Made by a program: the position numbers and the translations under genes
Notes under the pieces: model-generated
What the model saw: only the letters and a program-made list of their open reading frames with translations
What the model was told of the DNA's origin: nothing
The model's database searches: none
Shown: piece after piece, positions 36,596 through 49,335 of the stretch
How positions within the stretch are numbered: the first letter of the stretch is position 1
Layout: every line of letters starts with the position of its first letter
Origin: Knoxdaviesia capensis
Lineage: Eukaryota > Ascomycota > Sordariomycetes > Microascales > Gondwanamycetaceae
Length of the DNA stretch: 64,000 nucleotides
Assembly (NCBI GenBank): GCA_001510575.1
Contig: LNGK01000010.1
Coordinates: 1,115,825-1,179,824, forward strand
Reading direction: 5' to 3'

Positions 36596-39500
36596 ATGGC
36601 AGAAGCTGTCGACAGCACGTTGAACCTCAACCTAACCGCCGAGGAGAAGCGCGCTTACGGCCAGCTCTTCCGCCAGGCCGACACCGACGGCGTTGGCGTC
36701 GTCACCGGCGAGGTTGCGGTTCGCTTCTTCGAGAAGACCCGGCTGGATTCGCGCGTGCTCGGAGAGGTTCGTTGATGCAGCTGAAATTGCTCGGTATGCT
36801 CGGAACATCCCCCAATACTGACTGGCTCTCGTTTCGTAAACTGCGCAGATCTGGCAGATTGCCGACAAGGAAAACCGCGGCTTCCTGACCCCCACCGGCT
36901 TCGGCGTGGTTCTGCGACTTATCGGACACGCCCAGGCCGGCCGCGAACCCACCGCCGAACTTGCCCTCCGACCTGGCCCGCTGCCGCGATTCGATGGCGG
37001 AATTGCTCCCATCATCACCACGCCGGCCCCGGCCGCTCCTCCGATCATCCCGGCTGCCGCGTCGCCCATCCAACCTCAGATGACCGCCGGAGGCCTGCGC
37101 ATCCCACCGCTGACCCCCGAGAAGGTCACCCAGTACTCCGGACTTTTCGAGCGCCAGGCTCTGCAGCCCGGAAATCTGCTGCCAGGAGACCAGGCCAAGC
37201 AGATCTTCGAGAAGTCGGGCCTGCCGAACGACGTGCTGGGCCGCATTTGGCAGCTGTCTGATACCGAGCAGCGGGGTGCGCTGGTTCAGACCGAGTTTGT
37301 GATTGCTATGCACTTGCTTACCTCACTCAAGACCGGAAGCCTCCGCGCCCTCCCTGCGGTTCTTCCTGCTGCTCTGTACGAAGCTGCCACTCGCCGTGGC
37401 CCCGTGGCTCGCCAGTCGCCAGTCCCCACCGGCCCCATGTCGGCCATCCCCCGCCAACTGAGCGGTTCTGCGCCTCTGCGCACCGGTAGCCCCGGCGCCA
37501 GAGCCCCGCTTGCTGCGCCCCCCCTGGCCGCCGCCGCTGTTGCGGCTGCCGGCTCGGACTGGCTTATCACTCGGACCGAGAAGGCTCGCTTCGACCAGAT
37601 CTACGATGATCTCGACAAGACCCACAAGGGCTTCATCACTGGCGAGGAGGCTGTTCCGTTCCTCAGCCAGTCGAACTTGAACGAAGACATCCTCGCGCAG
37701 ATCTGGGATCTGGCCGATATCACGTCTACTGGACGCTTGACACGCGACGAGTTTGCCGTTGCCATGTACCTTATCCGACAGCAGCGCAGCCGCCGCGACG
37801 GCTCGAGCGCATTGCCCGTGACGCTCCCGCCTAAGCTGATTCCTCCGAGCATGCGCCACCTGGTTCGCCCGCCTACCGCCAACTCAGCCTTTGATATGCC
37901 GATGCCCCAACAGGCCGCTTCCCCTGCGGCGATCCCGCCCCCGGCCGCGAAGCCCATGTCCGCGCTTGACGATCTCTTCTTCCTCGACGGCCCGACCATT
38001 TCCACCCCGCCGATGGCGCTTGCTCAGTCGGCCACTGCTACTGGCGGTTCTGCCACCAGCGCCCGGCCCAGCTCGCCCATCGCGTCCTCTCCCGTCAACA
38101 CCTTCCAGCCGTTTGTGCCCAAGTCGAGCTTTGGCCGCAGCCTCGCGCACGACGGTTCCGCCGAGGCGAGCCCTGCCGCCCAGCCGAAGGCGGCTGGCGC
38201 CGACGATCTTCTCGGAGATCCGGATCCGGAGATCAGCTCCAAGCTGACCAACGAGACCACCGAGCTTGCCAACCTGTCCAACCAGATCGGCTCGCTGTCG
38301 AAGCAGATGCAGACCGTGCAGACCCAGCGCACGTCTGGCCAGAACGAGCTGACCCAGGCCAGCGCGCAAAAGAAGAACTTTGAGCAGAGACTCTCGCAAC
38401 TTCGCGCTATGTACGAGAAGGAGGCGCAGGATGTTCGGACCCTGGAGGAGCAGCTCACCGCTACTCGCAACGATATCAAGAAGGCCCAGGGCGAGTGCAT
38501 GACGCTGGAGCGATCTCTGCAGGATCTCCAGGCCCAGCACCGCCAGGTGTTCACCGCCCTCGAGGCCGACAAGCAGGAGAATGCTGCTCTCAAGGACAAG
38601 ATCCGCGTTGTCAACACGGAGATTGCGCAGATCAAGCCGCAGATCGAGAAGCTCAAGCTGGAGGCGCGCCAGCAGAAAGGGCTTGTTGCCATCAGCAAGA
38701 AGCAGCTTCTGACCAGCGAGGGCGACCGCGACAAGCTGAAGACGGAGGCTGATGACCTAACTAAGGCTGCGGCCACCGCCACCACTGCCACTGCCACCGC
38801 CGCTGCTGCTGCGGCTGCCGCCGAGGAGCTGTCCCGGGGTAGCTCTCCGGCTTCGATGTCGCAGGGCCCGGGTGCGGCTGCGGCTGCACTGTCGCCGGCG
38901 AGCACCGGGGGTAACAACCCGTTTTTCAAGCGCAGTGCCAGCACTGATATCATGGGAGCCTTCGGATCGCCCACCATGAAGCCGTTTGGAGGTAAGACCT
39001 TTGACGACGTGTTCGGGCCTTCGTACGTTCCCCCGGCACCGGGCAGCGGCACGTCCAGCCCGCCCCCTCCCACCACGTTCAACCAGTCGGATGCTTCTGC
39101 TGCTGCTGCTGCCGCCACCGGAGCTGGGGCTTTCGGCATTGCTCCCCCTTCGCGTCAGGTCACCATGAAGTCGGATCCTGCTTCGCCTCTTCAGCAGCAG
39201 CCTCCTCCGGTATTCCCGGCGTTTGGTGGTGAGGCTGCTGCGCCGGCCCCGGCGTCCGACAATGGCATTGCTGCCATGTCATCCCGTACGGCCTCGCCGA
39301 CGCTGTCTCGCACTGGAGAGGACATGTCCCCGCCCCTGCCGACTGCGTCTGCACTTGCCATGCTTGGCGCGTCGCCGTTCCCGCCTCCCCCGCAGCCGGC
39401 CACCTCTCCGGAGCCGGTTGCTGCTATGGCCCCGCCTCCGGCTGTTGAGGAGAAGGCGGTGCCGGCTGCTGACGCCGCGGGCCCCGAGGTGCCCCCTAAG

Positions 39501-40911
39501 GTGGTGCCCACGGGCGGCTTTACCGACTCCGACCCGTTCGCGGCTATGGATAAGCCGGCGACTGCCTCCAAGTCTGGAGCGGACCCGTTCGGCGCTCTCG
39601 ACGAGGTGCAGGCCAAGGCGGACTTTGACAACGCCTTTGCCAGCTTTTCGCGCGCCCATGTGGCGCCCAGGGACAAGGCCGCGGCCTCGGACCCGGCGCA
39701 GATGATCTCTAACTTCAATGCCGAGTTCCCTCCCCTCACCGAGCTTGGTGGTGACGACGACTCAGACTCGGATAGCGACCGCGGGTTTGACGATGACTTC
39801 ACCACGTCCTCGCCGCCGCCTAAGGCTTCGGCGGCTAAGACTGCTGCCCCTCCCCCGGCTGTTGAGGAACCGACTTCCCCCGCTAAGACGGTGGTGCCTG
39901 AGCCTGCTACGGTGGCAGAGCCTGTTCCGGTGCCGACCTCGGTGTTTCCCGAGGTTGAAAAGAGGTAAGCGGTTGACTCTTCTTCCGGTTTTATTTTATA
40001 TGTCCTATATTTTCTGAGTTTCTTCTATAGGAACACTGGGTGTGTATCTCCGGGAACTGACTTCTGCTTGTGTTTTCTAGTGTTGCTCCTGCTCCCTCTC
40101 CCTTCGCCCCGGCGCCGAACCCGGTTCCGGCGGCGGCTGCGCTGGCGGAAGCCAAGGCGGACGATATCTTCGGCCCCGCGGCGACCTCGTCCAACGGACT
40201 CTCGTCGTCCAAGGCGCCGTTTGACGACCTTGACGACGACTTTGAGGGTCTGGAGGATGCCAAGGAGGGCTCGGCCGACGATGATTTTACCAACATCTCG
40301 CGGTCCGGCCTCGACGATTTCAACGTGTTCGACAGCCCGCCGGCCAGCCAGGCCAAGAGCGAGTCGACGGCGTTTGGCGGCAGCGGTAGCTTCGACTTTG
40401 CCACCGTGTCGACGTCATCGCTGGCCGGCGCCCCGGGTGCGGCGACTGCCGTGCCGTCGGGCGCGCTGGCCCCGGCGGCTGTCCCGGCGGCCAAGCCGTC
40501 CTCGCCGGGTGCTGACGCGCACGACTGGGAGGCGATCTTCGCCAGCCTTGACAGCCCGTCCGACCCATCGGGCGCGGCCCCCGGCGCAGCGGCAGCTCCG
40601 GCGTCTGCGGGCAATGGCACGGCGGCCACTCCGAAGCTGACCAACCTGCCCAAGCAGATCCAGAACGACACGGTGGGATCGGCGCTGACGCCGGGCGGCG
40701 AGCACGACGACCCGCTGCTGAAGAGCCTGACGGCCATGGGCTACGGCCGTGAAGATGCGCGGGTGGCGCTGGAGAAATACGACTACAACCTTGAGCGGGT
40801 GAGTTCCTACACACACCTTCGAGAAGAGACCTCCCTGCCTGGCTGAAGGACTTGGTACTAACCCGTGCTTTTTTCTCTTAGGCGGCTAATTTCCTCGCCA
40901 ATCAGTCCTGA
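36596..40911 (+). CDS. EDE1: EH-domain endocytic scaffold, EDE1-like (Eps15 homologue) with C-terminal UBA
   Basis: Four phase-consistent exons: 36596-36766, 36849-39964, 40081-40798 and 40882-40911 (1,344 residues). Three EH domains: about 12-90 (RFFEKTRLDSRVLGEIWQIA), 145-225 (LTPEKVTQYSGLFERQ, GRIWQLSDTEQRG) and 294-372 (TRTEKARFDQIYDDLDKTHK, AQIWDLADITSTG). A long coiled coil follows (about 510-700), then an Ala/Thr run and a disordered Pro/Ala-rich part with NNPFF, SDPFAAMD and ADPFGALDE motifs. The C-terminus is a UBA domain (LTAMGYGREDARVALEKYDY, NLER, AANFLANQS) split by the last intron; the last exon has only ten codons. Ede1 recruits early clathrin-coat adaptors and binds NPF ligands and ubiquitin. 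It is convergent with alpha-tubulin. Confidence 0.93.
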
Positions 40912-43662
40912 CTGGCCGACAAGTCCGGCGGTGACCCGTCCGACGACTACGTGATTGTTCCGGCGGGTCGCTGCGGCTGAGCTGAGTCGTGCCTACACGC
41001 GCACACACACGTAGTCCTTTATCTGCTATCTCCCCCTCTCCTCCCTGGTGTACGAAGCAAGCGAAGAGGCAGTCCTCTGTCGGGGTGAAATGGTGGACTT
41101 GGGGAAGAGTAGTTGAACAGCGGAACTGAGCGGACGTTGGAAGATTTAGCGAGAGGAGACGGAGCAGGAGAAGTGGAGAGGAAGTGGGTGTTCTCTCAGC
41201 GGTCGTACATAATTCTTTGTCTTTTCTTTCGTTTTGTTTCCTGGGTTCGCCCCGAGTTGGTTGCTGTGTCGTCCCTCTCTTGTCCCCCCGAGTCCTTTTT
41301 TCCTTATTTTCTGCGGGAGGCTTGTCTTCTTCACCCGCCGGTCTCTCCTGAACCTTGCTTTTTTCTTTGTCGTCATCCATCGGTCCCCCCTTTTCCTTTT
41401 CCCTTTCCTTTTCTCTGTTTTTCGCCGTCTTGTTCTGCGTTCCATCATGTTGCGGGGTCTTTCTCCCATTTCCTCCTCCCAGCGGTGTAAAGTTGTTCCG
41501 ATCGTGCCGGTGGCTCTTCTGCATTTTCGTTTCTCTTTTTTCTTCCAGTGTTCTTCTGTCTTGTACTGAATATCCGTGCCTGTCCTCTCTCTCTCTCTCT
41601 TTTTTTTTTTTTTTCAGGATTCTATCTTCTCTTAATATCAGCACCCTTTTTTAATCTTTTGAATCGTTTCCTTTTCGTGCGGTGCGTGTCAGTGCCGTCG
41701 GTGACCTTTTTTTGGGGAGGCTTGTGTGTTCGCTGGGCCGAGCCGGGGGGACTCAGAGCCCGGACTTGTTCCGGGGGACAGCCGACGGTTTCGGGCCTGG
41801 TGTAGTAGTGCTGGTCCTTTCCGAGCTGTGTGTGAGCCGGCTTGACTTCCTCTATGTCCCATACTATTTATTTTGTTTTGGCGTACTTTTGGTGACTCCA
41901 AACACGCCCTCGTTGTTCCTCAGGTCCTTCCCACACACACACACACACGCGAGAGAGAGAGAGAGAGAGAGACCGGCGCCGGTGTCTTCACCAACAGTGT
42001 CCAGCCCTCTCCCTCCGTGATACTCCCCCATCTCTTCTCTGTACGGTCCTTGCTTGCCCGTTCCAGGCCCATGAACTGAGGTGCACGTACACAACGTGAG
42101 ACCCTTGCCTAACCTACAGGTTATCCCCCCCCTTCCCCCCCACCGGATAATCAAGAGTTCAAACAAACAAGCACGTCCCCTCCCGGAGACTTCCTTCCCA
42201 CCCACACCGACCGCGCCTTCCCGATCCACAGCCCGTGCTCTTGTCCCTCTCACCACTTTCTTTCTTTCCCTCCTTCTTCTGTCTATCTGTCTTTCTTTCT
42301 TTCTCGTCTCGCGGCGCGCCTTCCTCAAGATGTTCCCGGGACGAACACCACCACCGTCACCGCCACTTCCCTCTTCAAACACGCACACACCCCCAGTGCC
42401 GCCAACCCATCCGAACAACCGCTAACATGTGGAAAGAACGGCGTGGGGAAGAAGGGAGTCTCTTGGCGCGCGTGTAAGAGCCGGTCTTGACGATACACAA
42501 GCGCGCCAGACGCCAGCTGGCCTCTCAAGAACAGAGTCTGTCTCCAGATTTGGAGGGACAAACAAAGAATAAAAAAAGGGAATTTCTTTTTTCAAGGGGG
42601 TTTACAGCTTCTTTTTTACAGCTTTACTTTTCATGTTATCACATTCTCTCTCTTCTCTCCAAGGGCCGCCACAAAACAGAAGCACCAACACAAATAAGCC
42701 CGAAAACATGACATCTCCAAGCTCCTCCTTCCTCTTCCTCACCAGTCCCGCCCATCTTCTCACCTCCCTCTCTCTATCTTCAGAACAACTACCCCCCCAC
42801 CAACAATCATAGATTCTCTTCTCCATCTAGCCCCAAGTCTCTGCTTTTGTGTATAAAGAAGAAAAAAATAAAAGCAAATAAACACCAAAAAACAAGCATA
42901 AAAAGTACAATTGCTTTAGCAAGAAAGTGGAATTCAGACGTGAAAATTAAAAAAAAAAAAGGAAAGAAAAAAAACAAAATCAGTAAAGGGAAAAAAAATT
43001 AAAGAAAACTGGGGTATGGCTGTCTCTCTCACTAGTTCTCTTTCAACCCATCCTAACAAGCATTCACTTTTTTCTTTTGCAGGTACAAAATCAAGAAAAA
43101 CAAAGGTCCCAACCCCAACCCCATTCCCCGAACCAAACCTCAATAACACAGAAAAACAGACAGGACACATTAATATGACGAAATGAAGGAAGGGTGAATA
43201 GGGGGATTACCAGCCACTTTTGCCAGAAACACAAGCTGGGAAAGAAGCACGTAGCATTGGCAAATTAGGGAGACAGAGCCAGGGGTGGGGGAGGGTGGGG
43301 GGTGAGAAAATTGATCGCGAAGAGGGATGAGAAAAAAGAGGAAGAAGGTGAACAGAAGGACAGAACAGAAAAAAAAAAAAGACGCGGTAAAGGGGTTGTT
43401 GTTCATGAAGGGTTGTCGGATTTCGAGAACGCGGTCGCAGAGATTTTTGAAGGGGCGGGAAGAAGCAGAGAAAACGAAGGCAAGACACACAGACAGACAC
43501 TTGACAAGATTGAAAAAAAGAAACGAATGATTCAAACGGGAGAAGCACCAGCAATCAAGTCGAAATGGATCATCTTAACTTGCTCGCGGTTATTTGCTTG
43601 TTGTACGTAGGAGGTCATTAATTCTTTCGGTTTGCCGGTTGTCGCGATTGTCTCTCGCTCGC
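40912..43662. other. Convergent intergenic EDE1-tubulin
   Basis: 2.75 kb holding the 3' ends of two converging genes. It is T/C-rich on the left (41,200-41,700) and A-rich on the right (42,840-43,010). A compound CA/GA microsatellite lies at 41932-41972. No gene was recognised. Confidence 0.5.
41932..41972. repeat. Compound CA-GA microsatellite
   Basis: CA repeat passing directly into a GA repeat. Confidence 0.9.
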
Positions 43663-46503
43663 TTAGTACTCGGCCTCAGTCTCCTCCTCAGCTATCGAGT
43701 CGGCGGCAACCTCCTCGTAATCGCGCTCCAGAGCAGCGAGATCCTCGCGAGCCTCGGAGAACTCACCCTCCTCCATACCCTCGCCAACATACCAGTGGAC
43801 GAAAGCACGCTTGGAGTACATGAGATCGAACTTGCTGGAGAGCGCCGCCCAGGCCTCGCCAATGGCGGTGGTGTTGGAAAGCATGCACCTGTGTGGGGGG
43901 GTGGACGACGTTAGTTTTATGGAAATAAAAGACACTTGGGGGGGAAAGGGGGGAGGGGATTGGGGGAAACCAAAAGGGGCATCGGTTATACGTACACAGC
44001 GCGGCTGACCTTGGCCAGATCGCCGTTGGGCACCATCTGCGGGGGCTGGTAGCAGATACCCAGCTTGAAGCCGGTAGGGCACCAGTCGACCAGCTGGATG
44101 GTGCGCTTGGTCTTGAGGGTGGCGACGGCGGCGTGGGCGTCGTTGGGCACAACGTCTCCACGGTACAGCAGGCAGGTGGCCATGTACTTGCCGCGGCGGG
44201 GGTCGCACTTGACCATCTGGTTGTTGGGCTCGAAGCACGACATGGTCATCTCCATGACCGAGTTGGCCTCGTGGGCAGCCTTGGCGGCCGAGATGACGGG
44301 GGCGTAGGCGACCAGAGGGAAGTGGATGCGGGGGTAGGGCACCAGGTTGGTCTGGAACTCGTTCAGGTCGACGTTGAGCGAGCCGTCGAAGCGGAGAGAG
44401 GCGGTGATGGAGGAGACGACTAAAGAGAGAGAGAGAGAGCGAGTAGAACACGTGATGTTAGCATGGGCGGGCAGCTACGAGAATGAGAGTGACAATGATT
44501 GTCAAGTTGCACGCGGAGGGGATCTGAAAAGACATGGAGAGGGGGGGCAAGGGGTCTTAAGACTCACCCTGGGCAATCAGGCGGTTCAGGTTCTCGTAGT
44601 CTGGTCTCTCGAGACCGAGGTTGCGGCGGCAGATGTCGTAGATGGCCTCGTTGTCAACCATGAAGGAGCAGTCGGAGTGCTCGAGGGTGGTGTGGGTGGT
44701 GAGGATGGAGTTGTAGGGCTCGACGACCGAGGTGGCGGTCTGGGGAGCCGGGTAGACGCAGAACTCCAGCTTGCTCTTCTTGCCGTAGTCAATGGACAGG
44801 CGCTCCATCAGGAGGGCGCCGAAGCCGGAGCCGGTACCACCTCCGAACGAGTGGAAGACGAGGAAGCCCTGGAGACCGACGCAGTTGTCGGCAACACGGC
44901 GCACCTTGTCCAGCACCTGATCTATCAGCTCCTTGCCAACGGTGTAGTGGCCACGGGCGTAGTTGTTCGAGGCATCCTCCTTTCCGGTGATCATGTGCTC
45001 GGGGTGGAAGAGGCTGCGGTAGGGACCGGTGCGGACCTCGTCCACGACATTGGGCTCGAGATCGCAGTAGATGGCGCGGGGCACATACTTGCCCTGGCCT
45101 GGTGCATAGAAGAAAAAGAGGTGGTCAGAGAAGTGAACGGATTGGCGCGTGGTTGGTTGAGAACCACCGTCGTTGTGACCGGGGAGGGATCAGACATACC
45201 GGTCTCGGAGAAGAAGGTGCTGAAGCCAAAGTCGGGGTCGGCGGCCTTGCGCTCCTCGGTTAGGTAACCGTCGGGCTGTTTTGAGGGAAGGAGATCGGTG
45301 TTAGTTATGTGTTGCGTCGGGGACCAACATTGGACATTCGGCCGATAAAAAAAAAGCCAAAACCACAAAACAAAGGCAGAAAATAAAGGCAAAAAAATCC
45401 CGAAAACAAATAACCAGACAGCCAGCCAAAATCTCCCCCGAACCCAGCCCAAAAGAAATTGGGAGAGAAAGATGGAGATAGAGCCCCCGAGCGAGGGTTG
45501 TATGCAGCCAGGGGTAGAAAGTAGCGGTCTGGTTATACAGACAAGTGCCCACGGAAGAAATGCAGGGGGAAAAACATGTAAAGCAAAATCAAAAAAAAAA
45601 CGTACCTGAATACCGTGCTCAAGGCAGTAGAGCTGGATGAACAGAAAAAATGAGGTCAGTAAGCCAAACAAACGGAATTGGCGAAAGATACCCGGCATAT
45701 GTCGAATGGAAGATAAGGGGGGAGCCGAAGGTGTGGAAAATGTCTCTCGGCCGCAGGGATAGTGGCTGTTCCGAAGCAAAGTGTCGATCGATCCCAAGGG
45801 AAGCAATTTGCAAACTCTGGAGAAGGCAAATTGACTGATATGGAATGGAGCGAGTTGAAATTATGGAAGAGCGGTTGGTGGCAGCGGGCATCCGATTGGA
45901 GCCGGACGTCGTCGGCGCGGATATCGGGACAGTTGCTGGCGTATGGGAGCCGAAATAGCGGGCGGGGCGCAAACGAGAGAGAACACTGGTTGGGCGGATT
46001 GGTGAAGTTCAGAGAAACAGAACACGACTACATACCTCCCAGCAGGAGTTGGCAATCTGGCAGCCGGCCTGGCCAACTATTGGAGGAGGAAGAAAAAAGA
46101 GGAGATTAGTCTCAGGGTTGTGAATTGGGTGGTGGTTGTGGTTATGATGTGTGGTGGCCAGCAGAACGCGATATCGCCAGAGATAGCTGGAATATGGACC
46201 AGTCAAGGTGGCCCAGACCCCGGAGCTGCGAGTCTAGACGCGTTCCGAGGGCCGATACACCGGATACCGAAGTCTGTCGGTCCATCCGGCTCCGAGATTG
46301 GCGATATCGCGGCCGGTTTAGGTGAACACACGCACACATATAAATCACCGGGCTGCTATGTGAGACTGTTGTGTGTGTGTGCGGTAGGGAGTTGGCGGGG
46401 AAGAGGGGAAAAAAGGGGCACTCATCACCAACAGCAAATTAGGGAGAGAGAGAGAGAGAAAGAGAGGTTTGAACGTACCGTTGATGCTAATAACCTCACG
46501 CAT
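43663..46503 (-). CDS. Alpha-tubulin
   Basis: Seven exons: 46479-46503, 46036-46076, 45606-45632, 45200-45275, 44568-45098, 43996-44419 and 43663-43888, exactly 449 residues. Exons encode MREVISIN; VGQAGCQIANSCWE; LYCLEHGIQ; PDGYLTEERKAADPDFGFS; then the GTPase body with FGGGTGSGFG (T4 loop), LNEFQTNLVPYPR carrying the catalytic Glu near 254, and VHWYVGEGMEEGEFSEARED, ending EEETEAEY with the C-terminal Tyr of alpha-tubulins. Residue 40 is Arg, with Lys at 41. The first three introns are long for this genome (about 400, 400 and 330 nt) and the first three exons tiny (25, 41 and 27 nt), a conserved style in fungal tubulin genes. The subunit pairs with beta-tubulin in microtubules. Which of the two usual fungal alpha-tubulins this is was not decided. 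Confidence 0.97.
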
Positions 46504-47246
46504 ATTGTCTGTACAACAAAAATGGGAATTGCAAAAGAAATGGGGGGGGATGAGGAGAGAGGAAATGGAGAGATGGAGGGAAGAGAAGAAGATGTGAGAA
46601 GGGGAAGAGAGAAAAAAAACACAGAAATAAAATAAGAAGAGGAGACGACGTGGGAAGAAGGAAAAAAAACAGCAAGGGGGGGAAAAACAGGAAAGGGGAG
46701 GAAGAAAAACAGCGGGCAGGGTTCAAAAGAGCCAGGGGAAAAGTGGTGAAGCAACTGCAAGATTGGGCTGCTAAGGCACGAAACAGCACTGTATTTTGCC
46801 CGCACAAACCCCAAGATTCCAGCGCTGTAAACGGTATAAGCAGGTCTTGTTTATCCCAGATAAAAAGCTAGGGGCTCATTGAATTTTGCGGTTTTCTCAT
46901 TGGATCTCGCCGGCCGAGAAGCAGGAAAAAGATTGGGGAAGGAGACAGAAAGGTGGGGAGCAATGTGGTGGCACTGTGTGGGCTGGACGGGAGTACCGGG
47001 AACCTCGCGGTGGCCTATTGTGTGCGTGCAGTTCACAAGTATCAGATACAACAAGAGAGGAGAGCAAAGCAACAACAACAGACAGCTGGGCAAAAGATCA
47101 ATCTTCGGGGGAGGAAGCTGCAGCCCACTAATGTTGGTAACAACACATGACAAATTGGGAAAGAAAAGAAGACAAGAAAAGGCTGCCACGATAGACGGAA
47201 GGTGCGCTCTCCCCCCTCTGCTCCTTCCTTCCCCAGGAGTGTCCTA

Positions 47247-47266
47247 TACAGTACTGTACTGTACAG
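47247..47266. repeat. GTAC-palindrome cluster
   Basis: Overlapping ACAGTACTGTACTGTACAG, the same motif as at 26030 and 48167. Confidence 0.6.
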
Positions 47267-48166
47267 CAGAAGTGTGGCGGTCCTGGTTTTCGAGGCGCAA
47301 CTCACGGCCTGATTGCTGTGGCTTGGTAGTTCACCAATCATCACGCGTGCAGCCAGTCAACTGCCACGGTTGACATGATTTGTTCGTGCCTGGCGCTGGC
47401 GAAGCCGATTCCCAGGATGTCCACTCTATACGCGAAGAGCATGTCTGTCCTCGTCTTTGCCCGGAACAGTGCGCGGTGGTTGTTGGTTGTGTTTGTGTTT
47501 TCCTCTTGGCCTTTTTGCAGATAAGGACCGCCGGAGAGAGGCAGCTGTGTGGTGTGGATAGCGCCGCATACTGGATTTCAGGATCGCCTGTACCTGGTGC
47601 TAGCACACTTTAGTGGGCTCCAGACCCGGAGTCGTGTCTGACCCCTTATTGTGTGCCTGCCCATGGTGAATTAGTCATGCACGCGAGAAGATTGGACGAC
47701 GACAACATGTCTGGGAACTGCCAGCTGGAGACAGCTGCTTTCAAGTGTACACACATATATCTCATGATAGAGCAGGTGTCTCAATGAACCGCTGCGATCT
47801 CACATCTCCCAAGATGTTTCTGTTTCTCTCTCTCTCTCTCTCTCCCCTGTGCCGGATTCGCCTCTGCACGGTCCGAACTGTTTGGCTGTTGCCCACCAGA
47901 AACTTAAAAAAAGCCTGCACCCAAGCTCCCTGCCCCATCCCATGTCCACCGTCAAAGCCTGACGGCCTTGTTTGAAGGTTCGCCAACACATCCATTCCCA
48001 CTCCAGCTTTGCTTTCCCCACACCGTGACGCCGCACTGTTTACTTTTTCCACCCACGACGTGTTTCTCGAGACCGCCCTTGCCCACCGCAGGCAAGAAAA
48101 GCCACACACACGCACACACACACCGCCAGATTGGCGAAGGTGGTTCCCCTCCCCTATTTTCTGAGT

Positions 48167-48211
48167 GTACATACTGTACACCGTACAGTACGGTACAGTA
48201 CAGTACAGTAC
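48167..48211. repeat. GTAC-palindrome cluster
   Basis: About six GTAC cores at 5-7-nt spacing in CGTACAGTACGGTACAGTAC and flanks. Confidence 0.65.
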
Positions 48212-48479
48212 ACACCAACCGCCTTTGTTGACAACTGACTGCCATTCCGGCTGCTCTCTTTTATTTTGGTGCCTGCTCGTGCCATCACCATGATTGGAAA
48301 TCAGCCAGAACAGACACCGCTGCTGCTGGTCTTGTTTCCCCCGTTTGGGAACTCGTGCCTCAGGCCGTGGTGTCTCGGCCGTTGCCCTCCGTTCTGCATG
48401 ATCCTGCCCGCGGATGCACGCATCATGGCTGCTGGCCAGTCGGGATGTCCCCAGGGTACTGGCCATGGTTATCGTCGCC

Positions 48480-48480
<1 letters not shown>

Positions 48481-48515
<35 letters not shown>
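48481..48515. repeat. GT dinucleotide microsatellite
   Basis: About 17 GT units, between tubulin and the PGA1-like gene. Confidence 0.9.
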
Positions 48516-48519
<4 letters not shown>

Positions 48520-49335
48520 AAAGCCGGGAGAGCAGTGTTATATGTGGCCTCACATATCGTGGGAGAAGTCTCATCAAAGCATGAAATCGCCCAGCTGCAC
48601 GAACACATCCTCCCGCCAAAACAGTAAATGAAACATCCGAGAAACACAGGACGCTCTGCACTTCCGTTTTTCGTCCGCCCTCACTTCTCCTCCTCCGTGG
48701 CGGTGGTACAATGAAGTGCATCTTTCACTTCTCCCCAATACATATCTGCCCATCCAGCATTAAGTGCCCCACCTCTCTCCGCACCAAACGTATCTCGCGC
48801 GCGTGATTGGTCGCGCTGATACCGCCAATTTTCCTTATCGAGATTGGCTCCTCCAGCTTTGAAATCTTGAGAGAATGCCTCTTCACTTGTTCTATTCACT
48901 CGGCATTGGAAGTCTGTGGAAACGTTAGAAACCTCATGTAGTCCATCAACCTACTCGCCGACTACTGATACTATCTGGCGCCGGCAGCCGATCAACCCGT
49001 CCGAGGAAAGTCCACCGCCCAGCCCGTTGGGAGTTTCCTTCACCGACGCTCCAGCACAGTACTGCAGCACGGTACGCCCCAGCACCGCCAATCCCTGCAA
49101 ATCCCAATTTCAGAACCGTGCCATTCGCACTGTATCCAGGTACACCCCGGGATTAGGGTTATGCACAAACCCCAACCCAGCATCGCCAACCACGTATGCT
49201 CCAAGCGACCAAGGGATGGTGAATAGCGAGCTCACCGGCTTCACAACTTTCACGACGACAAACCCTCAAAAGAATCGGGAATCCAATCAATTTCCACAGG
49301 ACACACCACCACGACCACCACCGCCACCAGCCAAA

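Larger units (their letters stand above)
46504..49335. promoter_or_regulatory. Divergent region alpha-tubulin / PGA1-like
   Basis: 2.8 kb without a believable gene. The tubulin-proximal part is purine-rich on the plus strand (a CT-rich leader for the minus-strand gene). Two GTAC-palindrome clusters (47247-47266 and 48167-48211) and a GT microsatellite (48481-48515) lie in the middle. An ATTGG (inverted CCAAT) occurs at about 48807, and ATTAGGGTTAT at 49152-49162, about 175 bp before the PGA1-like start. Confidence 0.5.

Noticed and set aside
48681..48899. 72-codon minus-strand frame between tubulin and the PGA1-like gene
   Set aside because: Starts with GTG only, no homologue recognised, and overlaps CCAAT-type promoter sequence.
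48916..49335. N-terminal extension of the PGA1-like frame
   Set aside because: No suitable ATG at its start, Pro/Thr-rich sequence, and it would bury the signal peptide that begins at 49336.
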